Position numbers and translations under genes: made by a program
In this document: positions 34,986 through 44,885 of the stretch, in pieces
Numbering within the stretch: position 1 is the stretch's first letter
Layout: each line of letters opens with the position of its first letter
Notes under the pieces: generated by a model
Seen by the model: only the letters and a program-made list of their open reading frames with translations
The model's database searches: none
Told to the model about the DNA's origin: nothing
From: Cordylochernes scorpioides
Lineage: Eukaryota; Arthropoda; Arachnida; Pseudoscorpiones; Chernetidae
Length of the DNA: 64,000 nt
Assembly: GCA_030710605.1 (NCBI GenBank)
Contig: CP092870.1
Location: 96,686,592-96,750,591 of the forward strand
Direction of reading: 5' to 3'

Positions 34986-35676
34986 AATACAAGAGAGAAG
35001 GCAGTTACCTCATGTGTTATATTTTGCAGCTCTTTGTTTTGGGTTATGGGAATAATAAATGCTGTCCTCACATCTTGACTCTTTTTTTTCTGTGAACAGT
35101 AATATTTTGTTTGTCATTTTACCACATCTTATATTATGTCATGCAGGCCAAAGTGTTATAACTTCTCGAATAACACTGGTACACACAATTTTACCCCTTA
35201 TGTTAAGTTTATCGCTTTTCGCTCATTAGAAGAAATAGCATAAGGAATATTCTCTGTATCCCCCCCCCCCCCCCCCAACTTTAGAAATTTTGCGCAAAAA
35301 ATAATACAAAATGATTTTGCTACCACGTTTTTCAACGCAAAAGGTCGATTTAAAAATGTTTTTTTTTTAGGGGATACATTTTCAAAATTATGTACAGTAT
35401 AATAAACAATGATAACATTTGACAAACCCATAGGATATTTGGAAAGTACGACAAACATATTTTGTCACTCCCCTCTATATTTCATCTTTGGATCATGACA
35501 AATATCCAGTTAAATAGTCAAGTGTCGCCAATCAGTCAAGAAAATATACATTCCTTATAGCACGAAATCCTATTAGTAGTGTCATCATAATTTTTGGTAC
35601 TATATTAACATTTCAAAAATCGTGTATTGATATCAGTAGTTATTTTCAAACATTCAATCTATTTCACAAAACTCCA
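34986..35676. other. Transposon non-coding interior
   Basis: Between the transposase remnant and the right inverted repeat. Contains a C-run of about 17 (35260-35277) and no gene. Confidence 0.4.
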
Positions 35677-37390
35677 TCTAAAATATAAATATTTTTTTTT
35701 ACTTGTTTTAATTTGCATATACCTATTTTGCATATCTCAGATTGTATTTAAAAATCGTTAACCATTTCTTCTAACTTTTGGCGAAATGGTGTTTTATTAA
35801 TTTATCATTTGATATTATTTGGGTTCTTTCCTGGTATTCAAAAAGGAAAAATATGTGTCGTTCAGTTATATATTTCAATTTATCAAACAATTTGGCCTCT
35901 GAATAGCTGATTCTGGTAGAGCGCCATCTAGCGAATAAAGTTGTAACTAAAATCAATTTCGAATTTTTCATTATTTGCCATAAAAAATCCCATTACATCC
36001 TGAACACAATGGTGTTTACCGGATTGCTCTAGCGCAAATATTCGCAGAGTTATTAATTTTTAAAGTTGTGCGGGACTTTTGGATCACCCTGTATATATTT
36101 CATTTTTGTTTAATCTCCAATTTCTGGGGAGGAAAATGGAAGTTAAATAAAGATGAATTTGCACAATTAATAGCTTTATTAAACTCTTATAATTTGCCTT
36201 TTTAAAGGAATATTAAAAGATGATTAAGTGTTAAATCAGTTATTTTGATATAACTATCTGTAAAGATTATAAAACTTAGCTTTCTTCCTTTAACTATTTT
36301 TCCTATCTTCTTTAATTTTCTTGTTGTTCAAAAAAATTCTGAAGAAATGGTCTAAATTTGAAATGTGGGGGGACATTCCCCTCCCGCGACATGTGCAAGC
36401 CAGAAATAGATATACACAATGGAGGAAGCAGCGGTCAAGGTAGGTTTACAGTTTGAATTTGTTAACACTGGTATCTGTTATATGTTCATTTAAATATTTC
36501 ACTGAAACAACTTAATATTAACACATAAAATACGGTTTAAAAGAGATCTATGACATAATAAAGGAGGGGTTGAAATGTCGCTGAAATTTTATCTGATGAT
36601 CCCCGTTTCAGCAGATCTCTTTTTCCAATTTATTTCAATTTAAAGTTTTTTGTGTATGTCTGGTCTACCATTAGGGTTTCAAAACATAATATCCAAACTA
36701 ATAACAAATGTTAATTCATACTATAGATATATTACTAAATACAACTATTTATAATCATATTATAAAATAAAAAAACCTTTAAAAATCTTTATAAAAAAAA
36801 AAAAAAAGGATAAAACATAAAATCATAAAAAAATATATATATATATACTAACAATTTTATCTACCTTCTTTATAAAACTCTTTTTTTTTTCCCTTATTAT
36901 TAGTTTGATTAAAAGCGCATGGTTCTGTCTTTCTCTCTTTTTTCTAACTATTATATATATTATCTCTTCGATTATTCTATATATAGGATTAGAGTATGTC
37001 TGAATGACGTGTAAAAGCCGATGTAATAGACGTTACTTTGTTAATTTTTTTTATTGTTATTAATTATAAATATATAATTAACTTGAGGATGTAAAAGAAG
37101 TAATGGATTTTTTTTTTTTTTTTTTCTCTCTCTATCTACAAATTAATAACATTTTACAAATTTTATAATTTGTATTTAAATGATCATAATAGTGAAGATA
37201 ATTTTAATACAAAACTGGACTATAAAATTAAATAACTATTTATTATTATAATTAATTTAGATTTAGCTTGCTAATCTAATCAAATCTAACTGATATAAGT
37301 TATCATTATTATCAGTTAGCTCCTTAAATTTTTTAAAATTAGAATCACTGTTATAATTTTGTTATATAGTTTCTACACTATATATATATA

Positions 37391-37610
37391 TATTTATATA
37401 AAAAATAGACACTTCGGCCAATTGGAGTTTTTATTTTCTCAACGTTTCGACAAAATCTTTTGTCTTCGTCAGGAGAAGTAAATAAAAATAAACATTTGGC
37501 AAGGCGTTAAAAATTTATTTACTTCTCCTGACGAAGACAAAAGATTTTGTCGAAACGTTGAGAAAATAAAAAACTCTAACTGGCCGAAGTGTCTATTTTT
37601 TATATAAATA
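37391..37610. repeat. Foldback element with hammerhead-like cores
   Basis: Arms of about 95 bp (37394-37487 and 37513-37606), near-perfect inverted repeats. The right arm on the plus strand (and the left on the minus strand) reads CTGACGA (37528-37534), an AGACAAAA/TTTTGTC hairpin and GAAAC (37552-37556). An extra A before stem II and the absence of a proper U-H cleavage pair make it a degenerate hammerhead. It abuts the truncated end of the Penelope-like array. Confidence 0.65.
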
Positions 37611-37799
37611 TGAATGCCGGCCAGGCAACCTCTATCTTTTCGATATATATATATATCAAATACAACATAAAGAGAAAGTTGTGGGAGGAATATATTCATG
37701 TAACTATAGGGGCATCTCTCTCTCTCTTCAATTATGTATAAGAACGTTGCATTAGTTTCATCACCCTAATAAAAAAAACCTTTACTAGTAATGATAAAG

Positions 37800-37930
37800 A
37801 ATGAGCCACAACACCATTTCTGGTAAATACAGACAAAGGACAACATATATACCATGGTTTTGGGCTATGGCCCTCATCAGTACAGGGACGGCTTCGATTT
37901 CATAACACCCTACGAGAGGGGTTATGAAAT
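37800..37930 (-). repeat. Repeat with near-canonical hammerhead core
   Basis: The minus strand reads CTGATGA (37874-37880), GGGC-cata-GCCC, then AAAA instead of GAAA, then CC-AT-GG-TA. Only the conserved G before AAA is wrong. Same family as 1748-1860, which has the reciprocal defect. Confidence 0.5.
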
Positions 37931-38469
37931 CGGTCGAATTAACAAACAGGTGTTTAAACTGGTGAAGTGGTTATCTATCGTTCTGATTCATAATTAAAGG
38001 GAGATGTGCTCCTCTAGAAACATATATATTTATATAATAAAAACATATATAATTTCGACAAATGAATTAATTCACTAACATTTCTCGGTTAGCCGAACGT
38101 AAATCATTGCCAAGGTAATAACAACGTATTTAGTTTGTGTGTCAGATATATCATTTGACAAAGGTTGGCGTTCAGCCAATTGAAATATTTTAAAATATTT
38201 TTATATCCAACATATATATATACCTTCAATAATATGTAAATATTTATAATATAGATTCTTCCCTGCTTTTACACTTTGATTAAATCAATAAGGAATCTAG
38301 GGTTTCTTATTTCTTGTATTTCTCAAGCTTTCGGGCTAACATGCAAGGCAATATTTATTTAGGTTTTATATAGAACCTTTTCAAAATACATATATATATA
38401 TTTTTTTCTTAATTTATCCACCTGATCCAAGTAAAAATTCACTTTTGTACTATTTTTCATATATATATA
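37931..38469. other. AT-rich gap with two short motif relics
   Basis: Contains 'gacaaaggttggcgttcagc' (about 38156-38190), a relic of the GATAAAGG...GAAATATT motif, and 'agctttcgggctaacatgca' (about 38330). No gene. Confidence 0.4.
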
Positions 38470-38727
38470 TGTGGTTACAGCCTTCTCCACGCTGACGAGC
38501 ACCAACAGCGCGAAACGCGTTCGTGGATGGCTTTTCTTGATAAATCAAGAAATTGGGTTCGCCAAATATCACGGAGCAAGCTAAATAAACGTTTAGTTTA
38601 TTTTGCTCCACTAGATGGCGCTCTGCCATCTAAAAAGCACATGTGCTCGTGGTCAGGAGATGCCTTTTTTATTTTTAATATCAACACCTGACCCACTTTT
38701 ATTTTTTCTATTGTTTTTTCATATATA
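38470..38727 (+). mobile_element. Second hammerhead-carrying retroelement copy
   Basis: Matches 6861-7123 from the ribozyme through the TTTCTTGA/TCAAGAAA hairpin, right arm and T-rich 3' tail. The left arm is absent, so this is a 5'-truncated copy. Confidence 0.75.
38486..38527 (+). ncRNA. Hammerhead ribozyme, second copy
   Basis: Stem I TCCACG/CGTGGA; CTGACGA (38492-38498); stem II GCAC...GCGC with one A-C mismatch; GAAA (38512-38515); C-GC-G; TT; predicted cleavage between 38521 and 38522. All core bases are conserved. The stem II mismatch may weaken it. Confidence 0.75.
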
Positions 38728-38807
38728 CATATAATGCATATTTACAAACTACTAGGCCAATATGTAATCTATATGCAAATTTCTATCAATAATTCCTTTA
38801 ATTAAAA

Positions 38808-38885
38808 AGGCATGTATTGGATCAAAATATAATTTATTTTACCAATATTTCAGTTGGCTGAACGCCAACCTTTATCAAGGTGTTA
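38808..38885 (-). repeat. Relic of the GATAAAGG...GAAATATTGG motif
   Basis: The minus strand reads CTTGATAAAGGTTGGCGTTC and then GCCAACTGAAATATTGG, as at 2757-2800, next to 'ggcatgtattggat'. Confidence 0.5.
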
Positions 38886-38899
38886 AAACATATTTAATG

Positions 38900-39210
38900 T
38901 GTGTCAACAACAAACTCAGCGCCACATTCCTTTATGTAATTAAAAGAAATCAATATAGATGTGAACGAAGGAATAATCGAAGGAAGATCTCCAGGATGGC
39001 CACCGCCACAGAAATGGATGGACGTGTGTCGGACGCAGGCTGGATGAATGGCGGGACACGGATCTCTGGACCTCAGCCAAGCTCGTTAGGAGATCCATTA
39101 GGACTCCTTGTGCTCAGAATCTGATCCTCCGCCGCTTCGTTACAGATTGGGGTGGGGACACCGGGCGGTAGACGTTCTGTCCATCGCACTGGCTCCCTCT
39201 CTCTTTCTTT
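38900..39210 (+). repeat. GC-richer repeated segment upstream of the U6-like gene
   Basis: The part 'aatcgaaggaagat...catggccaccgccacagaaatggatggacgtg' recurs at 41440-41515. The frame with WPPPQKWMDV slightly resembles the Arg/Pro/Trp-rich end of some LINE ORFs, but no other motif supports that. Confidence 0.4.
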
Positions 39211-39214
39211 GTAT

Positions 39215-39312
39215 GCGCTTGTTCGGCGGTACATATACTACATTAGGAAGGATACAGAGAATATTAGCATGGCCCCTACGCAAGGATGACATGCAAAATC
39301 GTGAAGCGTTCT
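39215..39312 (+). ncRNA. U6: U6 spliceosomal snRNA-like sequence
   Basis: Matches the U6 consensus by eye: GCGCTTGTTCGGCGG (5' stem-loop region), acatatactacattagga, gatacagagaatattagc (the conserved ACAGAGA box, here followed by A instead of AGA), atggcccctacgcaaggatg, then acatgcaaaatcgtgaagcg. Several substitutions relative to the usual sequence and a CT-repeat instead of a T-run terminator at the 3' end suggest a pseudogene or retrocopy. No proximal sequence element was recognised upstream. Confidence 0.8.
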
Positions 39313-39429
39313 CTCTCTCTCTCACTTCTTCAGTGCTGTCGATAATACAACGATGTCGAATAAACGCTTCTCCCCTCACTTATAATTATATAAAATCAAT
39401 AAATCATCCAGAGCTAAGTTTATATTCTA

Positions 39430-39735
39430 ATTCAAAACTATTATAGACGCGTATGATTCTTTTGGAAATTAAACAATTTCTACTGCCCTTACTGCAATGG
39501 AAAAATTAATAGGAGGGCCTGGCTCATCAGTGGTGAACCCTCCCAGCGGTTTCGCCAGTTTAATCTAACACTTTTAAACTCGGATGGCGAATATTGACTC
39601 CTGAAAGAGACATTAGACCTAGGCAGTAGAATTTTCTTTTAATTTTCAAAAGAATCATACGCGTCTATAATAGTTTCGAATTTTCATAACAGATGACGCG
39701 CTAACGCATCATAATATATTTTAATTCATATTTGA
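39430..39735 (-). repeat. Interspersed family R, copy 6
   Basis: 'attatagacgcgtatgattc', 'tctactgcccttactgcaat', 'ctggctcatcagtggtgaac', 'ccctcccagcggtttcgcca' (minus orientation), followed by a direct-orientation partial copy with 'acgcgtctataatagt' and 'ataacagatgacgcgcta'. Confidence 0.7.
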
Positions 39736-39809
39736 AGGGAGAGGTTCCTCTATTGGTGGATGTATATATATATTTATTTTGAAGATTGCGCAATCTATAA
39801 TTAAATCTA

Positions 39810-40000
39810 TATTTAGAAAAGATGCATATATTGGATTTATAAATATTTTTTATTCTTCCAATATTTCGAGGGGCAACTCGCCTCTCTTTATCAAGGATGA
39901 AAAACACAAACATCTTCGATAAAGAGAGGCGAGTTGCCGCTCAAAATATTTGAAAGAATTAAAAATATTTATAAATACAATATATGTATCTTTTCTAAAT
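39810..40000. repeat. Foldback with paired GAAATATT motifs
   Basis: Inverted arms of roughly 80 bp. Each contains GATAAAGAGAGGCGAGTTGC, a GAGAGGC/GCCCCTC-type hairpin, and CGAAATATTGG or its decayed form. Confidence 0.6.
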
Positions 40001-40655
40001 ATATATATGTTATGAATAATTTGTTTGTTGTTAGATAAAGGATTGATAAGACAAAGGGTTGAAGGTGCAGTCATGATAAAAAAAAAAAAAGATAATTATT
40101 TACCATCAAGTAGCTTTTATTTTCAATTACTTAAAGGAAATATTACATATTAGTTATTTTCACATTATATAGAATTCATGAAGTTAATCCTATATTAGTG
40201 ATTCAAAAAGATAGATATGTTAACTACGCATATTTATAACAAAACTGAAAGTCATTCGAAAAAACGATGATAATCAAAAAGTAGAAATATCAATGAATAA
40301 AAATAAAATATATATTTTTTAATATATAGAAATATCTGAGTTTTTAGATTATATAATATATATATGTATATTTATGTTTTTATATGCAAATAATTACCTG
40401 AAGAGAGAATAGTGTATAAAATATTTCACGTCTTTGCAGAACTTATTTACTCTTTCATGTTATTTAACATGATAATAAAGGCAAAACTTTGGCGTTTTAA
40501 GAACTCGCCTACGGGCCTAAAGAAACCTTATCTCAGTTATTACCCATTTCTCTCAACTTGCAGACATATGTCCTTTAATTTTGGCACCATGTCCATTTGT
40601 ATCTTCCTGTTTCCTATCACTTTGTATCACTTTCTAGGATTTCAATTATCACACA
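40001..40655. other. AT-rich gap
   Basis: Nothing recognised; ends in a (CA)n run (40651-40670). Confidence 0.35.
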
Positions 40656-40659
40656 CACA

Positions 40660-41045
40660 CACACACACAAAGCCTTTATTAAGGACATGCCCCATACAGA
40701 TTCTCCCAATTGGGTAAGGTAATAATCATCTTGTGTTATTTACATAGGTAGTGAAATATAAATTGAACTGGCTTTACTCTTCATCTCAAAGTCATTCAAT
40801 TTTTGACTGGTCCTTACATAATGATGATCTAAAAAATGTATAGTAAGCTATTGCCTTAGATTTGTTTGCTGATATTTTGGAAAGCAATACGTAGGGTGAA
40901 GTGTTGGTACATTTAATTTGTTGATATAGGGCCTTCCTTTCTTCATCAAGGGCTGTACAATTAAGCAGATAATGGGGGAGTTCTTCAGTAATTTCCTTGT
41001 CACACGGATTTCAATTATCATAATTCCTCTATGTACACACAAAAC
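40660..41045 (-). pseudogene. LINE 3' end
   Basis: One minus-strand frame reads ELPHYLLNCTALDEERKALY, then KSKAIAYYTFFRS, closely parallel to the LINE tail at 4035-4358 (EMLHYLFDCAALSEERRKL). It ends in 'aagcctttattaaggaca' beside the (CA)n. 5'-truncated. Confidence 0.6.
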
Positions 41046-41219
41046 TTGATATGATAATCATAGGGGTTTACAAATCACTAACTGCAACTACCACACATGT
41101 CTACAATTGACTTAAAATTATGGTAGGATGGTAATCTTGTACCAAAAAAGGTACCTCTACCTTTATAAAAATGCACTAAAGCAATGAATTTTTGCTCCTC
41201 AGTACAGAAGGTACAGGTA

Positions 41220-41330
41220 GAATGTGACACAACACCAACTTTGGTAAATCCAGACCTTGGATTTTGTATGGATTTGCCAAAGGTGGTGCTATCACGCTTT
41301 TCACCTGATATTTTTACTTTTTCAAATATA
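41220..41330 (+). repeat. Partial interspersed repeat
   Basis: 'gacacaacaccaactttggt...aaatccagaccttgg' is shared with 1748-1860, and 'cacctgatatttttac' is shared with the 3' tail of the hammerhead elements. Confidence 0.4.
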
Positions 41331-41690
41331 TATATATATATAATACATATTTACATACTACTTGACCAATATGTAATCTATATGCAAATTTATATCAATA
41401 ATCCCTATATGTAATTAAAAGAAATCAATATTATCTGTAGTAGTAGGTTTGAAAGAATCGAAGGAAGATTAAAATCTACAGCATGGCCACCGCCACAGAA
41501 ATGGATGGACGTGACCTTTACACATCGTTGTTTAGTAATATCAATAAAGCATCGAGGGATAAATTACTTGTTTAATTGTATTTCCCTAGCTTTCAGCCTA
41601 AAATGCCCTTCAACAGAAACAACTGGGAGTATAACTTCTAACTGAGTGTATAGTTAACTAGAAGTGTTATACTCCTAATTGCTCTCCTGT
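41331..41690. other. AT-rich gap with a partial repeat at 41440-41515
   Basis: Includes the second copy of the 38900-39040 segment and a foldback near 41570-41700 ('agtataact...' arms) with 'ctgttgaaggacatattggc' then CCCGAAAG, another hammerhead-like relic. Confidence 0.4.
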
Positions 41691-41699
41691 TGAAGGACA

Positions 41700-42140
41700 T
41701 ATTGGCCCGAAAGATCGATAAATAAAATCATACTAGAAACTTAGTCCTTGGTACTTTGTTTTCCATTGATAATAAATTGCCGTATCATTCTGAAGTTTGT
41801 CTTTCTTAATTTTCTACGTTACATTTGGTGGGGATTCTGGGTAGATTAGGGAAGACAAACTGAAGATCGCCGAGATCTTAAGGCCATGGATGCTTTGATC
41901 TACATTTTCCGAGACTGGCTCCAAGATTCCACCGCCATTTCAAAGCCAAGGCTTCCCTACAAGAAGACGATGTCCCTATTGACGATACGATACCGAAGAC
42001 GCTCTTCACGCCTCAAAAGAAAAGATGCGAAACTACTAGGGACAAAGTTCCAAGACACTAAGGGAATCCTTGGCAGAAGCACGTCAGAACCATGTCAGTA
42101 ACTACAATATTTGTAAGCTGTGGGTCACGGCTTCAATAGA
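41700..42140 (+). mobile_element. LTR retrotransposon fragment: LTR end, primer-site region and start of gag region
   Basis: An LTR-like segment with AATAAA ends near 41824 and is followed by 'tttggtggggattctgggta', the position expected for a primer-binding site. The next 280 bases recur inverted at 45960-46290. The downstream body is absent. Confidence 0.5.
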
Positions 42141-42149
42141 GAAGGAACC

Positions 42150-42235
42150 AAATATCACGGAACAAGTTACATCAACGTTTAGTTGAGTTTTGTTCCATTA
42201 GATGGCGTTCTAAAATGCTCATGAGAGAAGTCCGA
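42150..42235 (+). repeat. Partial arm of a hammerhead-type foldback
   Basis: 'aaatatcacggaacaagtta' and 'gtttagttgagttttgttcc' with 'agatggcgttct' match the right arm at 6960-7030. Confidence 0.5.
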
Positions 42236-42325
42236 TATGTCTTTTCTATAATTTTCAAGCTTTTTCAACAATGGGACGAGTTAGCCGTTGTACCTCGACA
42301 ACTTTATAAAACAATGCTTATTAGC

Positions 42326-42905
42326 ATCAACACTCATGAACAAAACTTAAGGAAGTTGTGCCCTTTTAGCATATATATCGGGATTCAGATAATAACTCTG
42401 AAAGATATTTGATAGTGACCTTTATTGAAGACACATGAGATAACCAAGTCTACACTCGTGGACAAAACTTAAGGAAGTTGTGCCCTTTCAGCATGTATAT
42501 CGGGATTCAGATAATAACTCTGAAAGATATTTGATAGTGACCTTTATTGAAGACACATGAGATAACCAAGTCTACACTCGTGGACAAAACTTAAGGAAGT
42601 TGTGCCTTTTAGCATGTACATCGGGATTCAGACAATAACCCTGAAAGATATTACAGTGACCTTTATTGAAGACACACGAGATAACCAAGTCTACACTCAT
42701 GGACAAAACTTAAGGAAGTTGTACATTTTACCATGTATATCGAGATTCAGACAATAACTCTGAAAGATATTACAGTGACCTTTATTGAAGACACACGAGA
42801 TAACCAAGTGTGATCAAAATTGCTTCTGTCTCCTTAAAAAAAGAACAGACGACCGGCGACATCAAAGACTTTCCATTTACTTTAGTTTTGTCCGTGAGTG
42901 TATAT
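42326..42905 (+). repeat. MITE M with its left half amplified in tandem (about 122-bp unit, 4 units)
   Basis: 'cactcatggacaaaacttaa' starts recur at about 42330, 42453, 42575 and 42695. The last unit continues to the right terminal repeat ending near 42903 ('ttttgtccgtgagtgtat'). Confidence 0.8.
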
Positions 42906-43515
42906 GTATCAAATGAGAAAAAAAGCGCTAAATGAAGAGAAGTCTATAAGAAATAGACAAACAAACCTACAAGGAAGAGCCAATAAGTAAACAACATGTC
43001 AACAAGAAAGTCAGATGACGCAGAATAAGAATTTTCACCATGTTATATAACTTCAAACGCAGAATGTAAGTAGAAATAGCCGGAATGTCTAGGTAGGATC
43101 CGCCCCCCTTTATTGAAACAAAGCTTCTTTGACCCGAATTTGTTTTAAATCTACCTAAACATATAAATCCATGAAGACCTAAACACTTCATCCCCAAAGC
43201 AAATATATTTATTTATTTTGAAAAAATTGACGTTAGTTTTAGAATACATTTTATTTCCTCCACCTTCTGCTAAAAATGGAACCAAGAAAGACGCAAAGTT
43301 AAAGAAAGGTGTGGAAAAAATATTTGTTTTAACTTTATCTTCTTTTTGCGTCTTTTTTTTTAAACAAAGTTTTTTTATCAAAGACCCCTAGATTACAGGA
43401 AATAAATCCAAGATAGAGAGAGGGGGGATATAAAGAAGTGATATAAAACATATTTCCTACCATATATCCATACGTAACTATATTGCATAGTCACTCGGCT
43501 TATATATAACACTAG
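42906..43515. other. Unassigned gap
   Basis: No gene recognised; contains T- and A-runs. Confidence 0.35.
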
Positions 43516-43964
43516 CCGAATGACCCGGGCAACGCCCGTGTTTTACCCGATTGAATGTTTTTATTCAAATACTATTTTTACAATTATAAATTGGCGCCTT
43601 AAATAAATGCATATATTAGTTAAAAACTATAGCCTATGTGCTTTATCTGTCTATGTACTGTTGGCTTCCGTAGGCGTCTCTTACTGGGAAAAAGAAAGAG
43701 AGGATTCCATTTAGTTATTAACTAATATATGCATTTATTTAAGGAGCGACCCGCTCCAACACAATAGTTACAAAAACGAAAAAGCGAGTGGGGGGGGCAT
43801 GATGGGGGGGGGGGGGGGGGGGGGTGGCAAAGGTGGCGTGATCGTAGCCAACCAATAGGAGAGCCGCCATTCCAAAAAAAAAAAAAAGCAAACGGTGATA
43901 GAGATGAAAACTGAAGAATTGATTAAGAACGCATGACGCTCGTAACTGTATATAGAATGATAAA
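43516..43964 (+). repeat. Interspersed repeat C, copy 1
   Basis: Starts 'ctagccgaatgacccgggca', has an internal inverted repeat (ccttaaataaatgcatatat and complement, about 110 bp apart) and long G- and A-runs, and ends 'gctcgtaactgtatataga'. A second copy lies inverted at 62022-62401, and a fragment of the start is at 60233-60265. The 'CTAG...GACCCGGGC' start recalls sequences at some Helitron or SINE ends, but I cannot classify it. Confidence 0.6.
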
Positions 43965-44199
43965 TTAAGAAAACATTAAAGCGCGAACGTTTCTTTTACA
44001 CACAGAACATTAGAATCCAAATAGTTAAAGTATTCATTTACTATTATCTCCACAGAGCTATTTCCTCTTCATAAAAAAAAAGTAAAAAAAAAAAAATTAT
44101 TACAAGAGAACATTCTAATGAAGGATCGCTTCAAAATGGAATTCTCCTTGTATCTCCTGGAGACAGTCTCATTAGAGTTTGTGGGTTATGTCTAATTTT
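43965..44199. other. AT-rich gap
   Basis: Nothing recognised. Confidence 0.35.
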
Positions 44200-44360
44200 A
44201 GAATTTGCCGAAGCTTTATACACTCAAGATAGAGGACATTGCGACTGCTGTGATAGAGTTGTATGGAGACATCTGAGGCTCTTTATTGGACATGACAACA
44301 ACAACATAAAATTGACATGGATCCATTACAGCAGCTTTACACACCCAAGATAGAGGACAT
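44200..44360 (+). repeat. LINE 3' end fragments
   Basis: 'ggagacatctgaggctcttt' then 'attggacatgacaacaacaa' equals the 3' terminus at 30455-30520. A second partial copy ('acacccaagatagaggacat') follows. Confidence 0.6.
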
Positions 44361-44745
44361 CCCTGTAATAGAGATGTATGAATTGTATACATTGTGTATT
44401 ATAATTATACAATGTCATGGAGACTAAATTCATGGATTTAAATTTACAATCTTGGTAGGGTTGCAATATACGTCCTGACTTGAGGCTCCCATACATTTCA
44501 AGAGGTGGTCTGGTGAGGCCTCTTTGGTCCTGTAGATGGTACATTGTGAAAAGGCCTTTTACACCATCCTCGAAAAGAAGAGGTCTTGTGTGTGTGTATG
44601 GCCAGTTATTTTAATAATTAATATATGTATTTCTACTCTGTCCTATAAGCTTATGTCCATAGTTTGCTTGAATGTAATTTCTGAGATTCCACCCTTCAGT
44701 GTAGCATATATAAGCAGAATCGTTCAATACAGTATTAGAGCTCTG
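44361..44745. other. Unassigned gap
   Basis: Nothing recognised. Confidence 0.35.
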
Positions 44746-44885
44746 AGAAGCGGTCTGGTGGATTAAATTGGCGAAACCGCTGGGAGAGTTCACCACTGAT
44801 GAGCCAAACCCTCCCAATATATTTTTATCGCAGTAAGGATAGTAGAAGTTTGTTTTATTTATAAAAGAAAAAATCGTGCTTTAAT
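44746..44885 (+). repeat. Interspersed family R, copy 7
   Basis: 'ggtggattaaattggcgaaa', 'cgctgggagagttcaccact', 'gatgagccaaaccctcccaa' and 'cgcagtaaggatagtagaag' are all present. Confidence 0.7.

Larger units (their letters stand above)
29885..36091 (+). mobile_element. Tc1/mariner-superfamily element with ~400-bp inverted repeats, loaded with nested insertions
   Basis: Begins cagggtgatccaaaagtccc and ends with its complement. It is flanked by TA on both sides (29883-29884 and 36092-36093), the duplicated target expected for this superfamily. The inverted repeats span about 29885-30300 and 35677-36091, with roughly ten mismatches in the 390 or so bases I aligned by eye. A decayed transposase lies at 33757-34985. 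A LINE (30455-33700) and, within it, a gypsy 3' end (32163-32865) account for most of the extra length. It inserted into Penelope-like unit 5, so it is younger than that unit. Confidence 0.85.
26753..37382 (+). mobile_element. Penelope-like element, unit 5, split by a transposon, with trailing partial unit
   Basis: The plus-strand unit runs from 26753 to 29884, is interrupted by 29885-36091, and resumes at 36094. A sixth unit begins near 37252 and is cut off at about 37382 where a (TA)n tract and another foldback start. Sequences on either side of the interruption join exactly as in the uninterrupted units ('gttttaaagta' + 'tatatttcatttt'). Confidence 0.85.

Noticed and set aside
39108..39446. 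112-codon plus frame and 79-codon minus frame
   Set aside because: They overlap the U6-like RNA sequence and flanking repeat; the non-coding RNA explains the conservation.
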